In this document: positions 47,127-55,313 of the stretch, in pieces
How positions within the stretch are numbered: the stretch's first letter is position 1
Layout of the letters: each line of letters begins with the position of its first letter
Source of the DNA: CAYNXB01 sp964401045
Lineage (GTDB): Bacteria; Pseudomonadota; Alphaproteobacteria; Sphingomonadales; Sphingomonadaceae
Assembly: GCA_964401045.1 (NCBI GenBank)
Contig: CAYNXB010000004.1
Location: 11,142 to 75,141, forward strand
Length of the DNA stretch: 64,000 nt
Direction: 5' to 3'
Notes under the pieces: model-generated
Told to the model about the DNA's origin: nothing
The model's input: only the letters and a program-made list of their open reading frames with translations
Databases searched by the model: none
Made by a program: the position numbers and the translations under genes

Positions 47127-47293
47127 TCCCGCTTCACCGCGCCGCGCCGGCGGCGGCGCAGCACCAGCCAGCCGCAACCGAACAGCGCGCAGCCGATCGC
47201 GAGGATGGCGCCGCCGACGATCAGCCCGCCCATCACCAGCGCGCCGAACAGCGCGAGGACGATGGCCCAGAAAGTCTCGAGAAAGCCGTGCAA
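47123..47293 (-). CDS. Small membrane protein (56 aa)
   Basis: A short frame from TTG 47293 encodes MHGFLETFWAIVLALFGALV and then MGGLIVGGAILAIGCALFGC, two hydrophobic helices, ending with a basic tail rich in Arg. The stop overlaps the convergent acetyltransferase gene by four bases. No family is recognised. The clear two-helix plus positive-inside layout argues for a real gene, but the ribosome site is weak and the start uncertain. Confidence 0.5.
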   Translation of the reverse strand: MHGFLETFWAIVLALFGALVMGGLIVGGAILAIGCALFGCGWLVLRRRRRGAVKRD

Positions 47294-47303
47294 GCGAGGC
47301 GCC

Positions 47304-47336
47304 CCCTGTCCCGCCCCAACGCGGCGCGGGGCAGGG
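47304..47336 (-). terminator. Hairpin after the transaldolase-like gene
   Basis: CCCTGTCCCGC (47304-47314) can pair with GCGGGGCAGGG (47326-47336), with one G-T pair. It is 14 bp downstream of the gene's stop. There is no T-run, so the terminator call is moderate. Confidence 0.5.
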
Positions 47337-47349
47337 AGTGCCCGGAAGG

Positions 47350-48552
47350 TCAGCCTTCGAGCGTCATGCGCACGAAGTCGACCGTCTGCCGGGTGGCGGT
47401 GGCGAACTCGTTCGCGGTCGCCTGGAAGCTGCCGAACTGCGAGAACTGGTCCGGCGTCATGCCATCGTATTCATAGGCCTGGCGGAAGCTCGGCAGCTTG
47501 AGCAGCTTTTCGATGCTTGCCTTGTTCGGCTCGCGGTCGATCGCCGCGGCGTCGAACGGGGCGAGCTCGTCCTGCGCCGCCATCAGTCCGGCGATGTAGC
47601 CCGGCGGGCAGGTGTAGACCATGTCGCTGCCGGCATAGTCCTCGATATGGCGGCTGACGGTCCTGCCGGTGCGCTCGTCCTTCTCGACCCGCATCGAGCA
47701 CTGCAGCATCTTCGACGGGTGATTCTCGCGCTTGCCGAAGTGATAGGCGCGCTTGAGCACCGCTTCCTCGCCATCGCGAATCTCGGGCAGGGTCAACTCG
47801 ATCCCGCGGGCCTTGGCTTCGGTCTTCCAGTCGCTCAATTCGCCGAGACGCGCCGACATGTGGGTGATGACCGAGCGCCACTTCGAAAGATCGACGCCCG
47901 CTGCGCGCGCGCGCAGCAGCCCGGCACTGACCGCGGCCATGCAGCGCACATACTGCGGTACGGTGAAGCTGGTGGTGTTGTTGGTGCTGATGCCGCGCGC
48001 CGTCAGCTCCTCGAGGATCTCGTAGCCCTGCTTCGAGCCGGGCAGCTTGACCATCACGTTCGGCCCTTGCGCCGCGATCGTCAGACCCTGCGCGAGCATC
48101 TTGTCGCCATCGGTGACGAACCGCGGATCGACCTGGCCGGAGAGCCAGGCGTACTTGCCGCCGGACTTGTCCCACACCGGACGGATCGCCTGCGCGCCCT
48201 TCTTCACCAGATCGAGGTACATCGTCCAGTAGACGCCCTCGACATCGAGCCCGGGATTCTTTGCGGCAATCGACTTGATCTCCGCTGCCCACAGCTCGGG
48301 CGCGAGCTTGATCGCCTGGAGCGACAGCGGCGGATTGGTGGTTACGCCGCGGAAGCCCATCGTCCCTTTGGAATGAATGGTCTCGTTATTGTAGAGGCGA
48401 TTGAGCTGCGCCTCCCAATCGGCGCGCTTGCCTTCGGGCGCCTTGGCCAGCGTCTCGGCCTCCCAGCTCGGATAGATCAGCGGGCTGGAATCCCACCAGA
48501 TCTCCGCATCAGGGTTGGTTGCCGCCAGCTGCTCCAGCACGTTCTCGCTCAT
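47350..48552 (-). CDS. Transaldolase-family protein
   Basis: A 400-residue TIM-barrel protein related to transaldolase/fructose-6-phosphate aldolase, with an expanded layout. FRGVTTNPPLSLQAIKLAP has the TTNP signature; PNVMVKLPGSKQGYEILEEL carries a Lys in the position of the Schiff-base Lys; GISTNNTTSFTVPQYVRCMA is another conserved strand. It is longer than normal transaldolase (about 220-350 aa) with inserts near 90-130 and a C-terminal extension. Its place beside the protocatechuate pathway suggests aldol cleavage of an aromatic-derived intermediate, but an ordinary sugar role cannot be excluded. Confidence 0.75.
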   Translation of the reverse strand: MSENVLEQLAATNPDAEIWWDSSPLIYPSWEAETLAKAPEGKRADWEAQLNRLYNNETIHSKGTMGFRGVTTNPPLSLQAIKLAPELWAAEIKSIAAKNPGLDVEGVYWTMYLDLVKKGAQAIRPVWDKSGGKYAWLSGQVDPRFVTDGDKMLAQGLTIAAQGPNVMVKLPGSKQGYEILEELTARGISTNNTTSFTVPQYVRCMAAVSAGLLRARAAGVDLSKWRSVITHMSARLGELSDWKTEAKARGIELTLPEIRDGEEAVLKRAYHFGKRENHPSKMLQCSMRVEKDERTGRTVSRHIEDYAGSDMVYTCPPGYIAGLMAAQDELAPFDAAAIDREPNKASIEKLLKLPSFRQAYEYDGMTPDQFSQFGSFQATANEFATATRQTVDFVRMTLEG

Positions 48553-48648
48553 CGGGGACTCCTGTTTCGCGCGCCCTCTAACGCAGCCGGCGCGCGGGTT
48601 TAACCCCCCAGATGCTTGGGCGCGGGACAGCGGGTCTTTCGCCGGCGG

Positions 48649-49170
48649 CTACTTCGCGGCGACGGGCAGCGTCGCCGGGTCCCAATGCTCGTCGGCCTTG
48701 CCATCGACGAAGCGCCACGTGTCGAACCAGGTGGTGGTGTAGCTTTTGCTCGCATCGTCCGCATAGGGGATCGTGCGCACTGTCAGCACGGTCACGTAAT
48801 CGCCTTCCGCCTGCACCGCCACCACCGGGCTGGTGAGCTTGTCGCAAGTCGGTGTCGGCTGGCGTTTGGCCACCTCGGTGAAGTAGTGGATCACGCCCGG
48901 CAGGCCCGAAGCGGCGAGCGGGTTGTGCTGGATGTACTTGTCGGTCAGCCACTCGCCCGCGCGGCTCCATTCGTTGCACTGGAGCAGCTCGCGCATGATG
49001 TGCAGCGCGGCCTGCTTGTTCTTCTGAAGGACCGGGTCGGCGTTCGTGAACAGCGATTCCGGATTCGGATGTGCGACCACCGGATCGCTCAAGGCGCGCA
49101 TCTGCGCGGCCGCCGGGGCGCCCAAGACCAACGCTGCCGCTGCCGCAGCTATCAAAACCGTCGCTTTCAT
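48649..49170 (-). CDS. Secreted NTF2-like protein
   Basis: A 173-residue protein with a signal peptide (KATVLIAAAAAALVLGAPAA). The mature part has MRELLQCNEWSRAGEWLTDK, YIQHNPLAASGLPGVIHYF and TWRFVDGKADEHWDPATLP. YIQHNP and the EHWD ending are the same marks as in the tandem set at 32.6-34 kb, so it is another relative. A pair of Cys (LLQCNE, PTCDKL) may form a disulphide. Function unknown. Confidence 0.75.
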   Translation of the reverse strand: MKATVLIAAAAAALVLGAPAAAQMRALSDPVVAHPNPESLFTNADPVLQKNKQAALHIMRELLQCNEWSRAGEWLTDKYIQHNPLAASGLPGVIHYFTEVAKRQPTPTCDKLTSPVVAVQAEGDYVTVLTVRTIPYADDASKSYTTTWFDTWRFVDGKADEHWDPATLPVAAK

Positions 49171-49300
49171 CGATGCTCTCCCTCGCAACCTTTGCGCCGA
49201 GTGTGGCTGCATCCGGCGCGCGAGTCCACCGCCCGCTTTCGCTTGGACGCCGCACCCCCCCGCGCTACGATGCCTTCCGGATCAAAAGGGGAGAACGACA

Positions 49301-50275
49301 ATGGACGGCAGCGTGATCGCGGGGATCCTGGCCGCAGTCGTGTTCATCTTCCTGATGATGGGCGTGCGCGTGGTCCGCCAGGGCTACGTCTACACCATCG
49401 AACGGCTGGGCAAATATACCCTCGCCGCCGAGCCCGGCATGCACCTGATCATCCCCTTCATCGACCGCGTCGGGCAGAAGGTGAACATGATGGAGCAGGT
49501 GCTCGACATCCCCGGGCAGGAGATCATCACCAAGGACAACGCCATGGTCGGCGTCGACGCAGTAGTGTTCTTCCAGGTGCTCGACGCGGGCAAGGCGGCC
49601 TATGAGGTGCACAGCCTGTACAACGCAATCATGGCGCTGACGACGACCAACCTCAGGACGGTGATGGGCGCGATGCAGCTCGACGAGACGCTGTCCAAGC
49701 GTGACGAGATCAACGCGCGGCTGCTATCCGTGGTCGATCACGCGACCTCGCCGTGGGGCATCAAGATCACCCGCGTCGAGATCAAGGACATCCGCCCGCC
49801 GGCGGACATTTCGGAAGCGATGGCGCGCCAGATGAAGGCCGAGCGCCTGAAGCGCGCCGAGATCCTCGAGGCCGAGGGCGCCCGCGCCAGCCGCATCCTG
49901 CGCGCCGAGGGTGAGAAGCAATCGGCGATCCTTTCGGCCGAAGGCAAGAGGGAAGCCGCCTTCCGCGATGCCGAGGCGCGGGAGCGCGCCGCCGAGGCCG
50001 AAGCGCGGGCGACGCAGGTGGTGTCGGCCGCGATCGCCGAATCCGGCGTGCAGGCGATCAACTACTTCGTCGCCCAGGAATACACCAAGGCGATCGGCAA
50101 GTTCGCCGATTCGCCCAACGCCAAGACCATCCTGTTCCCGGTCGAGGCCACCAACCTCATCGGCACGCTCGGCGGGATCGGTGAACTCGCGCGCGAGGCG
50201 CTCGGAAACAAGGGCGCGGGTGAGGGCACCGCGCTGGCTGGCCGGGCCACCGTGCCGGTCACGCGGGATCGCTGA
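49301..50275 (+). CDS. SPFH/band-7 (QmcA-like) membrane protein
   Basis: A 324-residue protein with one N-terminal membrane helix (IAGILAAVVFIFLMMGVRVV) and the SPFH domain RQGYVYTIERLGKYTLAAEP, EIITKDNAMVGVDAVVFFQV, PWGIKITRVEIKDIRPP. A long coiled coil follows (MKAERLKRAEILEAEGARAS). QmcA-type proteins form large oligomeric cages around membrane proteases. ATG 49301 follows GGGGAGA. It overlaps nfeD (TGATG), the standard partner. Alternative names are stomatin-like or HflK-like. Confidence 0.9.
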   Translation: MDGSVIAGILAAVVFIFLMMGVRVVRQGYVYTIERLGKYTLAAEPGMHLIIPFIDRVGQKVNMMEQVLDIPGQEIITKDNAMVGVDAVVFFQVLDAGKAAYEVHSLYNAIMALTTTNLRTVMGAMQLDETLSKRDEINARLLSVVDHATSPWGIKITRVEIKDIRPPADISEAMARQMKAERLKRAEILEAEGARASRILRAEGEKQSAILSAEGKREAAFRDAEARERAAEAEARATQVVSAAIAESGVQAINYFVAQEYTKAIGKFADSPNAKTILFPVEATNLIGTLGGIGELAREALGNKGAGEGTALAGRATVPVTRDR

Positions 50276-50751
50276 TGGACTGGCTGAGCCAGCTCGAGCC
50301 GCACTGGGTGTGGATCGCGGTCGGGCTGATCCTCGCCGCGGCCGAGATGGCCTTCCCCGGCGTGTTTCTGATCTGGATGGCGGGTGCGGCGCTCCTGACC
50401 GGCGTGGTCGCGTGGCAGGCGGACATCGGCGTGCCGTTGCAGGTGGTGATCTTCGCGGTGCTGTCGATCGTATCTGTGGTAACCGGGCGGCGCTGGCTGC
50501 GGGACAACCCGGTGACGGGAGCGGATCCGCTGCTCAATCGGCGCGGAGCGCAGCTCGTCGGGCAAACCGGCGTGATCACCGTCGCGATTGAGGGGGGCAC
50601 CGGCCGGGTGCACCATGGTGACAGCGAATGGCTCGCGAGCGGGCCGGACATCGAGGCCGGCGTGCGAGTGCGCATCACCGGCACCAACGGGGCAGTCCTG
50701 GTGGTCGAACGCATGGTCCCGCCGGGCGGCGAGACCCTGCCCGCGCTCTGA
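50275..50751 (+). CDS. NfeD-like membrane protein
   Basis: A 158-residue protein with three hydrophobic segments (VWIAVGLILAAAEMAFPGVF, LIWMAGAALLTGVVAW, VVIFAVLSIVSVVTG) and a C-terminal OB-fold-like beta domain (LVGQTGVITVAIEGGTGRV then EAGVRVRITGTNGAVLVVE). This short NfeD form lacks the ClpP-like domain. It is translated with the QmcA-like gene (overlap TGATG) and is expected to pair with the SPFH protein. Role in membrane quality control is inferred from the family. Confidence 0.88.
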   Translation: MDWLSQLEPHWVWIAVGLILAAAEMAFPGVFLIWMAGAALLTGVVAWQADIGVPLQVVIFAVLSIVSVVTGRRWLRDNPVTGADPLLNRRGAQLVGQTGVITVAIEGGTGRVHHGDSEWLASGPDIEAGVRVRITGTNGAVLVVERMVPPGGETLPAL

Positions 50752-50758
50752 CGCCCCC

Positions 50759-50784
50759 ATGTGTCATGCCGCTCAGGGACACAT
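50759..50784. terminator. Weak hairpin between convergent genes
   Basis: ATGTGTC (50759-50765) pairs with GACACAT (50778-50784), between the convergent NfeD-like and NDUFA9-like genes. No T-run follows. A terminator role is possible only. Confidence 0.35.
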
Positions 50785-50810
50785 CTCCAACAAGCGATGT
50801 TCGCGCGCGG

Positions 50811-51758
50811 TTATGCGAGCTCGCGCTTGTCGCCAAAGCGGCCGTGCTTCCGGTAGCGCGTCATCCATCGGTCGAGGAACAGCGCTAGCGGCTTGGGCAC
50901 GACGCCGAGGTCCTTGATCCCCGGCAGCGCGCCGTCCGCCACCTTGCTTGCCTTGAGCAGCGCCCACTGTTCGCGTGTCATCGGCGTGCCCGGCAGCGCG
51001 GCGAAAATCGCCGCGGCGAGGTCCGGCACCGCGAACAGGGCGCGCTGGCGGTACTGTGCCGCCGCGATGCGCCGGTGCAGCTCCATCATTGTCAGGGCCT
51101 CTGGCCCAACGATCTCGTAAGTCTGCCCGCCGTGGCGCGCGGGATCTGCGAGCGCGTTCGCCAGCGCCTCGGCCGCGTCGTCGACATGAAGGGGCTGCAG
51201 CTTCGCTTCGGCGCCGAATACCGGCAGCGCGGGGAGTGCGGCGATCAGCCCTGCGAACATGTTCACGAACGCATCGTCTTCGCCGAACAGCACCGACGGA
51301 CGCAGGATCGTCGCATTCGGAAATGCGCCCTGCACCAGCCGCTCGCCCTTCGCCTTGCTGCTGGCATAGGCGATCTCGGACTCCGCGTCGGCGCCCAGTG
51401 CCGAGACATAGGCGAAAGCCCGCATGCCTTCCCTGGCCGCGATCGCCGCCGCGCGCCCGGCCGCGTTGGCCTGCAGCTCGTCGAGATCGCCCTTGAACGC
51501 GCCGACCAGGTAGGCCGCGGCATCCGCACCGCGCAGCGCCGCGGCAAGGCTTTCAGGCTTGCGCACGTCGCAATGGACGAACTGCAGCTGGCCGAGGTTG
51601 GCGAGCGGGCGCAGGGTCCACGCATCGCGCGGGTGGCGCGCCGCGATCCGGAGGCGCGCGCCGCGATCGAGCAGTGCCTGCGCCACATGCTTGCCGAGAA
51701 AGCCGCTGCCGCCCACCAGCACCACCAGCTTGCCTTCGAGCGCCGCTTGTCTTGCCAT
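50811..51758 (-). CDS. NDUFA9-like NAD(P)-binding protein
   Basis: A 315-residue atypical short-chain dehydrogenase. The cofactor loop is VVLVGGSGFLGKHVAQALLD (TGxxGxxG-like), followed by AAYLVGAFKGDLDE, YVSALGADAESEIAYASSKA, and a YxxxK at YASSK. In Sphingomonads this protein is annotated complex I NDUFA9 subunit family. It may chaperone or act on quinone or lipid. ATG 51758 is chosen from N-terminal alignment to family starts. Neighbouring genes do not indicate a specific role. Confidence 0.8.
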   Translation of the reverse strand: MARQAALEGKLVVLVGGSGFLGKHVAQALLDRGARLRIAARHPRDAWTLRPLANLGQLQFVHCDVRKPESLAAALRGADAAAYLVGAFKGDLDELQANAAGRAAAIAAREGMRAFAYVSALGADAESEIAYASSKAKGERLVQGAFPNATILRPSVLFGEDDAFVNMFAGLIAALPALPVFGAEAKLQPLHVDDAAEALANALADPARHGGQTYEIVGPEALTMMELHRRIAAAQYRQRALFAVPDLAAAIFAALPGTPMTREQWALLKASKVADGALPGIKDLGVVPKPLALFLDRWMTRYRKHGRFGDKRELA

Positions 51759-51922
51759 CGATCCTGTCCTGCGTTGGTTGGCCGGCCCTTGCCCCAAGCC
51801 CGCGCGCGCCGCAATCTCCGTTATCGGCGCCCGTTATTATGATTGACGAGCAGGCGCGCCAGCCGCTATCGGCCCGCCCCTGCCAAGCGCCCCGGCCATC
51901 AACGAGCCGCGGCGCATCCGGT

Positions 51923-52009
51923 GCCCAGATGGCGGAATTGGTAGACGCACCAGCTTCAGGTGCTGGCGCTCGCAAGGGCGTGGAGGTTCGAGTCCTCTTC
52001 TGGGCACCA
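51923..52009 (+). tRNA. tRNA-Leu (anticodon CAG)
   Basis: An 87-base tRNA with encoded CCA. The acceptor GCCCAGA pairs with TCTGGGC, the D arm has GGAATTGGTAGACGC, the anticodon stem CCAGC/GCTGG holds loop TTCAGGT with anticodon CAG, there is a long variable arm, as in Leu, and the T arm has GGTTCGAGTCC. It reads CTG codons, abundant in this GC-rich genome. Confidence 0.97.
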
Positions 52010-52054
52010 TTTCACTCCGATGACAGCGCTGTGACTACCCGCTAGGGCAGTGCG

Positions 52055-52870
52055 ATGCCCGAGCTTCCCGAAGTCGAGACCACCGTGCGCGGCCTCTCGC
52101 GCCACCTGGATGGTGCGCGGATCGAGCGTGTGGCGCTCCACCGGCCAGACATGCGCATTCCGTTTCCCGAGGGGCTCGTGCAGGCGCTGGCTGGCGCTCG
52201 CGTAGCCGGGCTGTCGCGGCGGGCCAAATATGGGCTGATCCACACCGATCGCGGGACGACGCTGATCTTCCATCTTGGCATGAGCGGGCGCTGGCGGATC
52301 GATCCGGGCGAACTGGGCAAGCACGATCACCTGGTGATCGAGACGCCAGGCCATCGCTTCGCGCTCAACGATCCGCGACGGTTCGGGTTCGTCGATCTGG
52401 TCGATACGGCAGCGCTCGATGCCTACCCTGCGTTCGCTGTGATGGGGCCGGAGCCGCTCGGCGAAGGGCTCACGCCTCAGCATCTCGCCGCCGCGCTCGC
52501 GGGGCGCAAGCAGGCGATCAAGCTGTTGCTTCTGGACCAGCGGATCGTCGCCGGGCTCGGCAACATCTATGTCTGCGAGGCGCTGTGGCGGGCCCGGATC
52601 GATCCGCGCAAGGCCGGCGGCAAAGTCTCCAAGACGGTGCTGACGCGGTTGGTGCCGGCGATCCGCGATGTGCTCCATGCCGCGATCGGCGATGGTGGCT
52701 CAACCTTGCGCGACTACGCGCAGCCCGACGGCGAGCTAGGCTATTTCGCAACCCGCTTCGCCGTCTATGGTCGCGAGGGCCAGGAGTGTCACCGGGAAGA
52801 CGGTGGGATGGTCCGCCGCATCGTGCAAGGTGCACGCAGCACCTGGTTCTGCCCGAAATGCCAGAAGTGA
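52055..52870 (+). CDS. mutM: Formamidopyrimidine-DNA glycosylase
   Basis: A 271-residue DNA repair enzyme. MPELPEVETTVRGL gives the catalytic Pro2/Glu3. The helix-two-turn-helix has LLLLDQRIVAGLGNIYVCEA, and the C-terminal zinc finger CHREDGGMVRRIVQGARSTW ends FCPKCQK (four Cys: one each in ECHREDG, then FCPKC and so on). The enzyme removes 8-oxoguanine and cleaves the strand by beta/delta elimination. Length as expected. It precedes rpsT in the common alphaproteobacterial order. Confidence 0.97.
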   Translation: MPELPEVETTVRGLSRHLDGARIERVALHRPDMRIPFPEGLVQALAGARVAGLSRRAKYGLIHTDRGTTLIFHLGMSGRWRIDPGELGKHDHLVIETPGHRFALNDPRRFGFVDLVDTAALDAYPAFAVMGPEPLGEGLTPQHLAAALAGRKQAIKLLLLDQRIVAGLGNIYVCEALWRARIDPRKAGGKVSKTVLTRLVPAIRDVLHAAIGDGGSTLRDYAQPDGELGYFATRFAVYGREGQECHREDGGMVRRIVQGARSTWFCPKCQK

Positions 52871-52997
52871 CACCTCTCCTTGACGATTCGGGGTCTCCCC
52901 GGTAAGGGCGCCGCTTTCCGGCGGTGTGCCGCCGATTTCGCAACGATTTTCGAGCAGGTATTCCGGCTGCATCCGGCGGCCCGAGGTAAGGACAGAC

Positions 52998-53258
52998 ATG
53001 GCCAATACGCCGCAATCCAAGAAGCGCATCCGCCGCAACGCGAAGCGCACCGACATCAACACCAACCGGGTCAGCCGCATCCGCAGCTTCGTCAAGAAGG
53101 TCGAGGCGGCGATCGAGGGTGGCGACAAGACCACGGCCGCCGCCGCGCTCAAGGACGCGCAGCCCGAACTCGCGCGCGGCGTGGCTCGCGGCGTGCTTCA
53201 CAAGAACACCGCTTCGCGCAAGCTCTCGCGCCTCACCAAGCGGGTCTCTGCGCTCTGA
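52998..53258 (+). CDS. rpsT: 30S ribosomal protein S20
   Basis: An 86-residue, strongly basic, helical primary rRNA-binding protein. MANTPQSKKRIRRNAKRTDI, NTNRVSRIRSFVKKVEAAI and VLHKNTASRKLSRLTKRVSA are standard. GAGGTAAGGA lies upstream of ATG 52998. It follows mutM by about 127 bp and is ended by the terminator at 53334-53363, which separates it from dnaA. Confidence 0.98.
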   Translation: MANTPQSKKRIRRNAKRTDINTNRVSRIRSFVKKVEAAIEGGDKTTAAAALKDAQPELARGVARGVLHKNTASRKLSRLTKRVSAL

Positions 53259-53333
53259 TCTGCCGCCGGGACCGACTCGCCGGCCTCTGATTCGGCGAGT
53301 CGCGGCTCGAGTCACGAGAACGAAATTCGAACG

Positions 53334-53363
53334 AGGCCGGTGTCATAAACACCGGCCTTTTTT
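53334..53363 (+). terminator. Intrinsic terminator of rpsT
   Basis: AGGCCGGTG (53334-53342) pairs with CACCGGCCT (53350-53358), with a 7-base loop and a run of six T at the end. A second hairpin, GACTCGCCG (53274-53282) with CGGCGAGTC (53293-53301), lies just before it. Confidence 0.92.
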
Positions 53364-53806
53364 GCATCCGCGAACAGGAAGCGGAGCGGGTGGCAAAAAG
53401 TCCAGCAAGTCCCGCGATTCGCGGACTGTAACAAAAATTAGGACGCAGATTCAGGAGCGTGAACGAAGCTCTGCGGGTCACAGGCAAGTCAAGGCGTTTT
53501 TATTTCGGAATCGTGACACCCAGCCCTTGCCTATTGTGGCCGTCCTTTTTTAAAGCTGCAGTTGCCGGAGCGACAACTGCTCCTGCTCCAAAAGTCGAGA
53601 CGCAGTCTAACGGGCCCGCACGGGGTGGTGTTGGGGACCGTGGCGAAGCTTTGTTCGCCATAGATGAGGTCTCTTGGCAGGGGATCAAAGACAGAGAAAG
53701 CCGGGCGCAATCGAGCAGTCGCTCAAAGGGTCGAGGTTGGGCAGATGATACGCATCGGGCATGCGCGGGGGATGACGGCGTGAAAAATCGAGAGGGAAGT
53801 GAAGGA
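53364..53806 (+). other. Leader region before dnaA
   Basis: This 443-bp stretch holds no gene I can support. The dnaA frame is open from 53459, but codons before 53780 have a mixed composition and no family resemblance. No DnaA box of the type TTATCCACA, no clear AT-rich unwinding block and no tRNA are seen. It should contain the dnaA promoter; -35/-10 boxes were not obvious. Confidence 0.5.
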
Positions 53807-55228
53807 ATGTTGCAGGACCAGGAAGCACTGGATCTGGCCGCAGATTGGTCGGACATCAGCCTGGGGTTGCGCAAGGACCTGGGTCAGCAGTTGCACAGCC
53901 AGTGGATCAAGCCGATCCAGCTCGGCAGCTTCTGCAAGGAAACCGGCACGCTCGACTTGTTCCTGCCGACCGAATTCTCGGCCAACTGGGTGCAGGACCG
54001 GTTCCACGATCGCCTGTCGCTGGCGTGGAAGATCGCCCGGGGAGAGGTCAAGCACGTCCGCATCCAGGTCCACCCGGGTCGCCGCCAACTCGGCGAGATC
54101 GATCTGAAGGGCCAGCGCTTTGGCCGCAGCCCCGCCAACGATGGCGGGGCATCCGGCATGATCGCCATGGGTGCCGACACGATCGGCGAGCGGGGCTTCA
54201 CCTCGTCGATCGGGCTCGATCCGTCGCTGACTTTCGCCTCGTTCGTCACCGGCAACACCAACGTGCTCGCGTTCAATGCCGCCGAGCGCATGGCAAAGAC
54301 CGAGACGCCGCAGTTCTCACCGCTCTACCTGAAGGCGGCGACCGGCCACGGCAAGACGCACCTGTTGCACGCAATCGGCCACGCCTATCTCCAGGCCCAC
54401 CCGCGGGCGCGGATCTTCTACTGCAGCGCGGAGCGCTTCATGGTCGAGTTCGTCTCTGCGCTGAAGCAGAACGAGATGATTGAGTTCAAGGCGCGGCTGC
54501 GCGGGTTCGACCTGCTGCTGGTCGACGACATCCAGTTCATCATCGGCAAGACCAGCGCCCAGGAAGAGCTGCTCTATACGATCGACGCGCTGCTCGCCGA
54601 GGGCAAGCGCCTGGTGTTCGCTGCCGACCGCGCGCCGCAGGCGCTCGACGGGGTCGAACAACGGCTGCTCAGCCGCCTGTCGATGGGCCTTGTCGCCGAC
54701 ATCCTGCCGGCCGATATCGACTTGCGCCGCTCGATTCTCGAATCGAAGCTCACCCGGTTCGCGCCGCTCGATGTGCCGGCCGACGTGATCGAGTTCCTCG
54801 CACGCACGATCAACCGCAACGTGCGCGAGCTGATCGGGGGGCTCAACAAGCTGATCGCCTATGCTCAGCTCACCGGGCAGGAAGTGTCGCTCCAGCTCGC
54901 CGAGGAGCAGCTGACCGATATCCTCTCGGCCAACCGCAAGCGCATCACGATCGACGAGATCCAGCGCACGGTGTGCCAGTTCTATCGCGTTGACCGCTCG
55001 GAAATGTCGAGCAAGCGCCGTGCGCGCGCGGTGGTGCGGCCGCGGCAGGTGGCGATGTACCTCGCAAAGGTGCTCACGCCGCGCTCGTACCCGGAGATCG
55101 GGCGCAAGTTCGGCGGCCGCGATCACTCGACGGTGATTCATGCGGTTCGGCTGATCGAAGACCTGCGCAAGCGTGACGCCGACATGGACGGTGACGTGCG
55201 CAGCCTGCTGCGGCAGCTCGAATCCTGA
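53807..55228 (+). CDS. dnaA: Chromosomal replication initiator protein
   Basis: A 473-residue initiator, counted from ATG 53807. GTG 53780 (9 codons upstream) is an equally possible start. It has an N-terminal domain for oligomerisation (WSDISLGLRKDLGQQLHSQW), the Walker A loop in KAATGHGKTHLLHAIGHAY, Walker B LLLVDDIQFI, the sensor region LLSRLSMGLV and the C-terminal DNA-binding signature SYPEIGRKFGGRDHSTVIHA. It opens the origin with ATP bound. The terminator after rpsT makes it a separate unit, and a hairpin at 55270-55288 follows it. Confidence 0.97.
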   Translation: MLQDQEALDLAADWSDISLGLRKDLGQQLHSQWIKPIQLGSFCKETGTLDLFLPTEFSANWVQDRFHDRLSLAWKIARGEVKHVRIQVHPGRRQLGEIDLKGQRFGRSPANDGGASGMIAMGADTIGERGFTSSIGLDPSLTFASFVTGNTNVLAFNAAERMAKTETPQFSPLYLKAATGHGKTHLLHAIGHAYLQAHPRARIFYCSAERFMVEFVSALKQNEMIEFKARLRGFDLLLVDDIQFIIGKTSAQEELLYTIDALLAEGKRLVFAADRAPQALDGVEQRLLSRLSMGLVADILPADIDLRRSILESKLTRFAPLDVPADVIEFLARTINRNVRELIGGLNKLIAYAQLTGQEVSLQLAEEQLTDILSANRKRITIDEIQRTVCQFYRVDRSEMSSKRRARAVVRPRQVAMYLAKVLTPRSYPEIGRKFGGRDHSTVIHAVRLIEDLRKRDADMDGDVRSLLRQLES

Positions 55229-55269
55229 TCGTCGCCTCCGCAAAAGCGGGGGGTGCTGCTGCCTGATGA

Positions 55270-55288
55270 AAAGCGGGGTTCCCGCTTT
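55270..55288 (+). terminator. Hairpin after dnaA
   Basis: AAAGCGGG (55270-55277) pairs with CCCGCTTT (55281-55288), 42 bp past the dnaA stop and 26 bp before the ThiF-like start. CCCGCTTTCGCAGGAATGGC resembles a common proteobacterial palindromic repeat. No T-run follows. Confidence 0.5.
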
Positions 55289-55313
55289 CGCAGGAATGGC
55301 GGTAGGGGGCAGT

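Noticed and set aside
53459..53779. N-terminal extension of dnaA
   Set aside because: The frame is open, but the sequence does not match DnaA and GTG 53780 or ATG 53807 gives the normal N-terminus.
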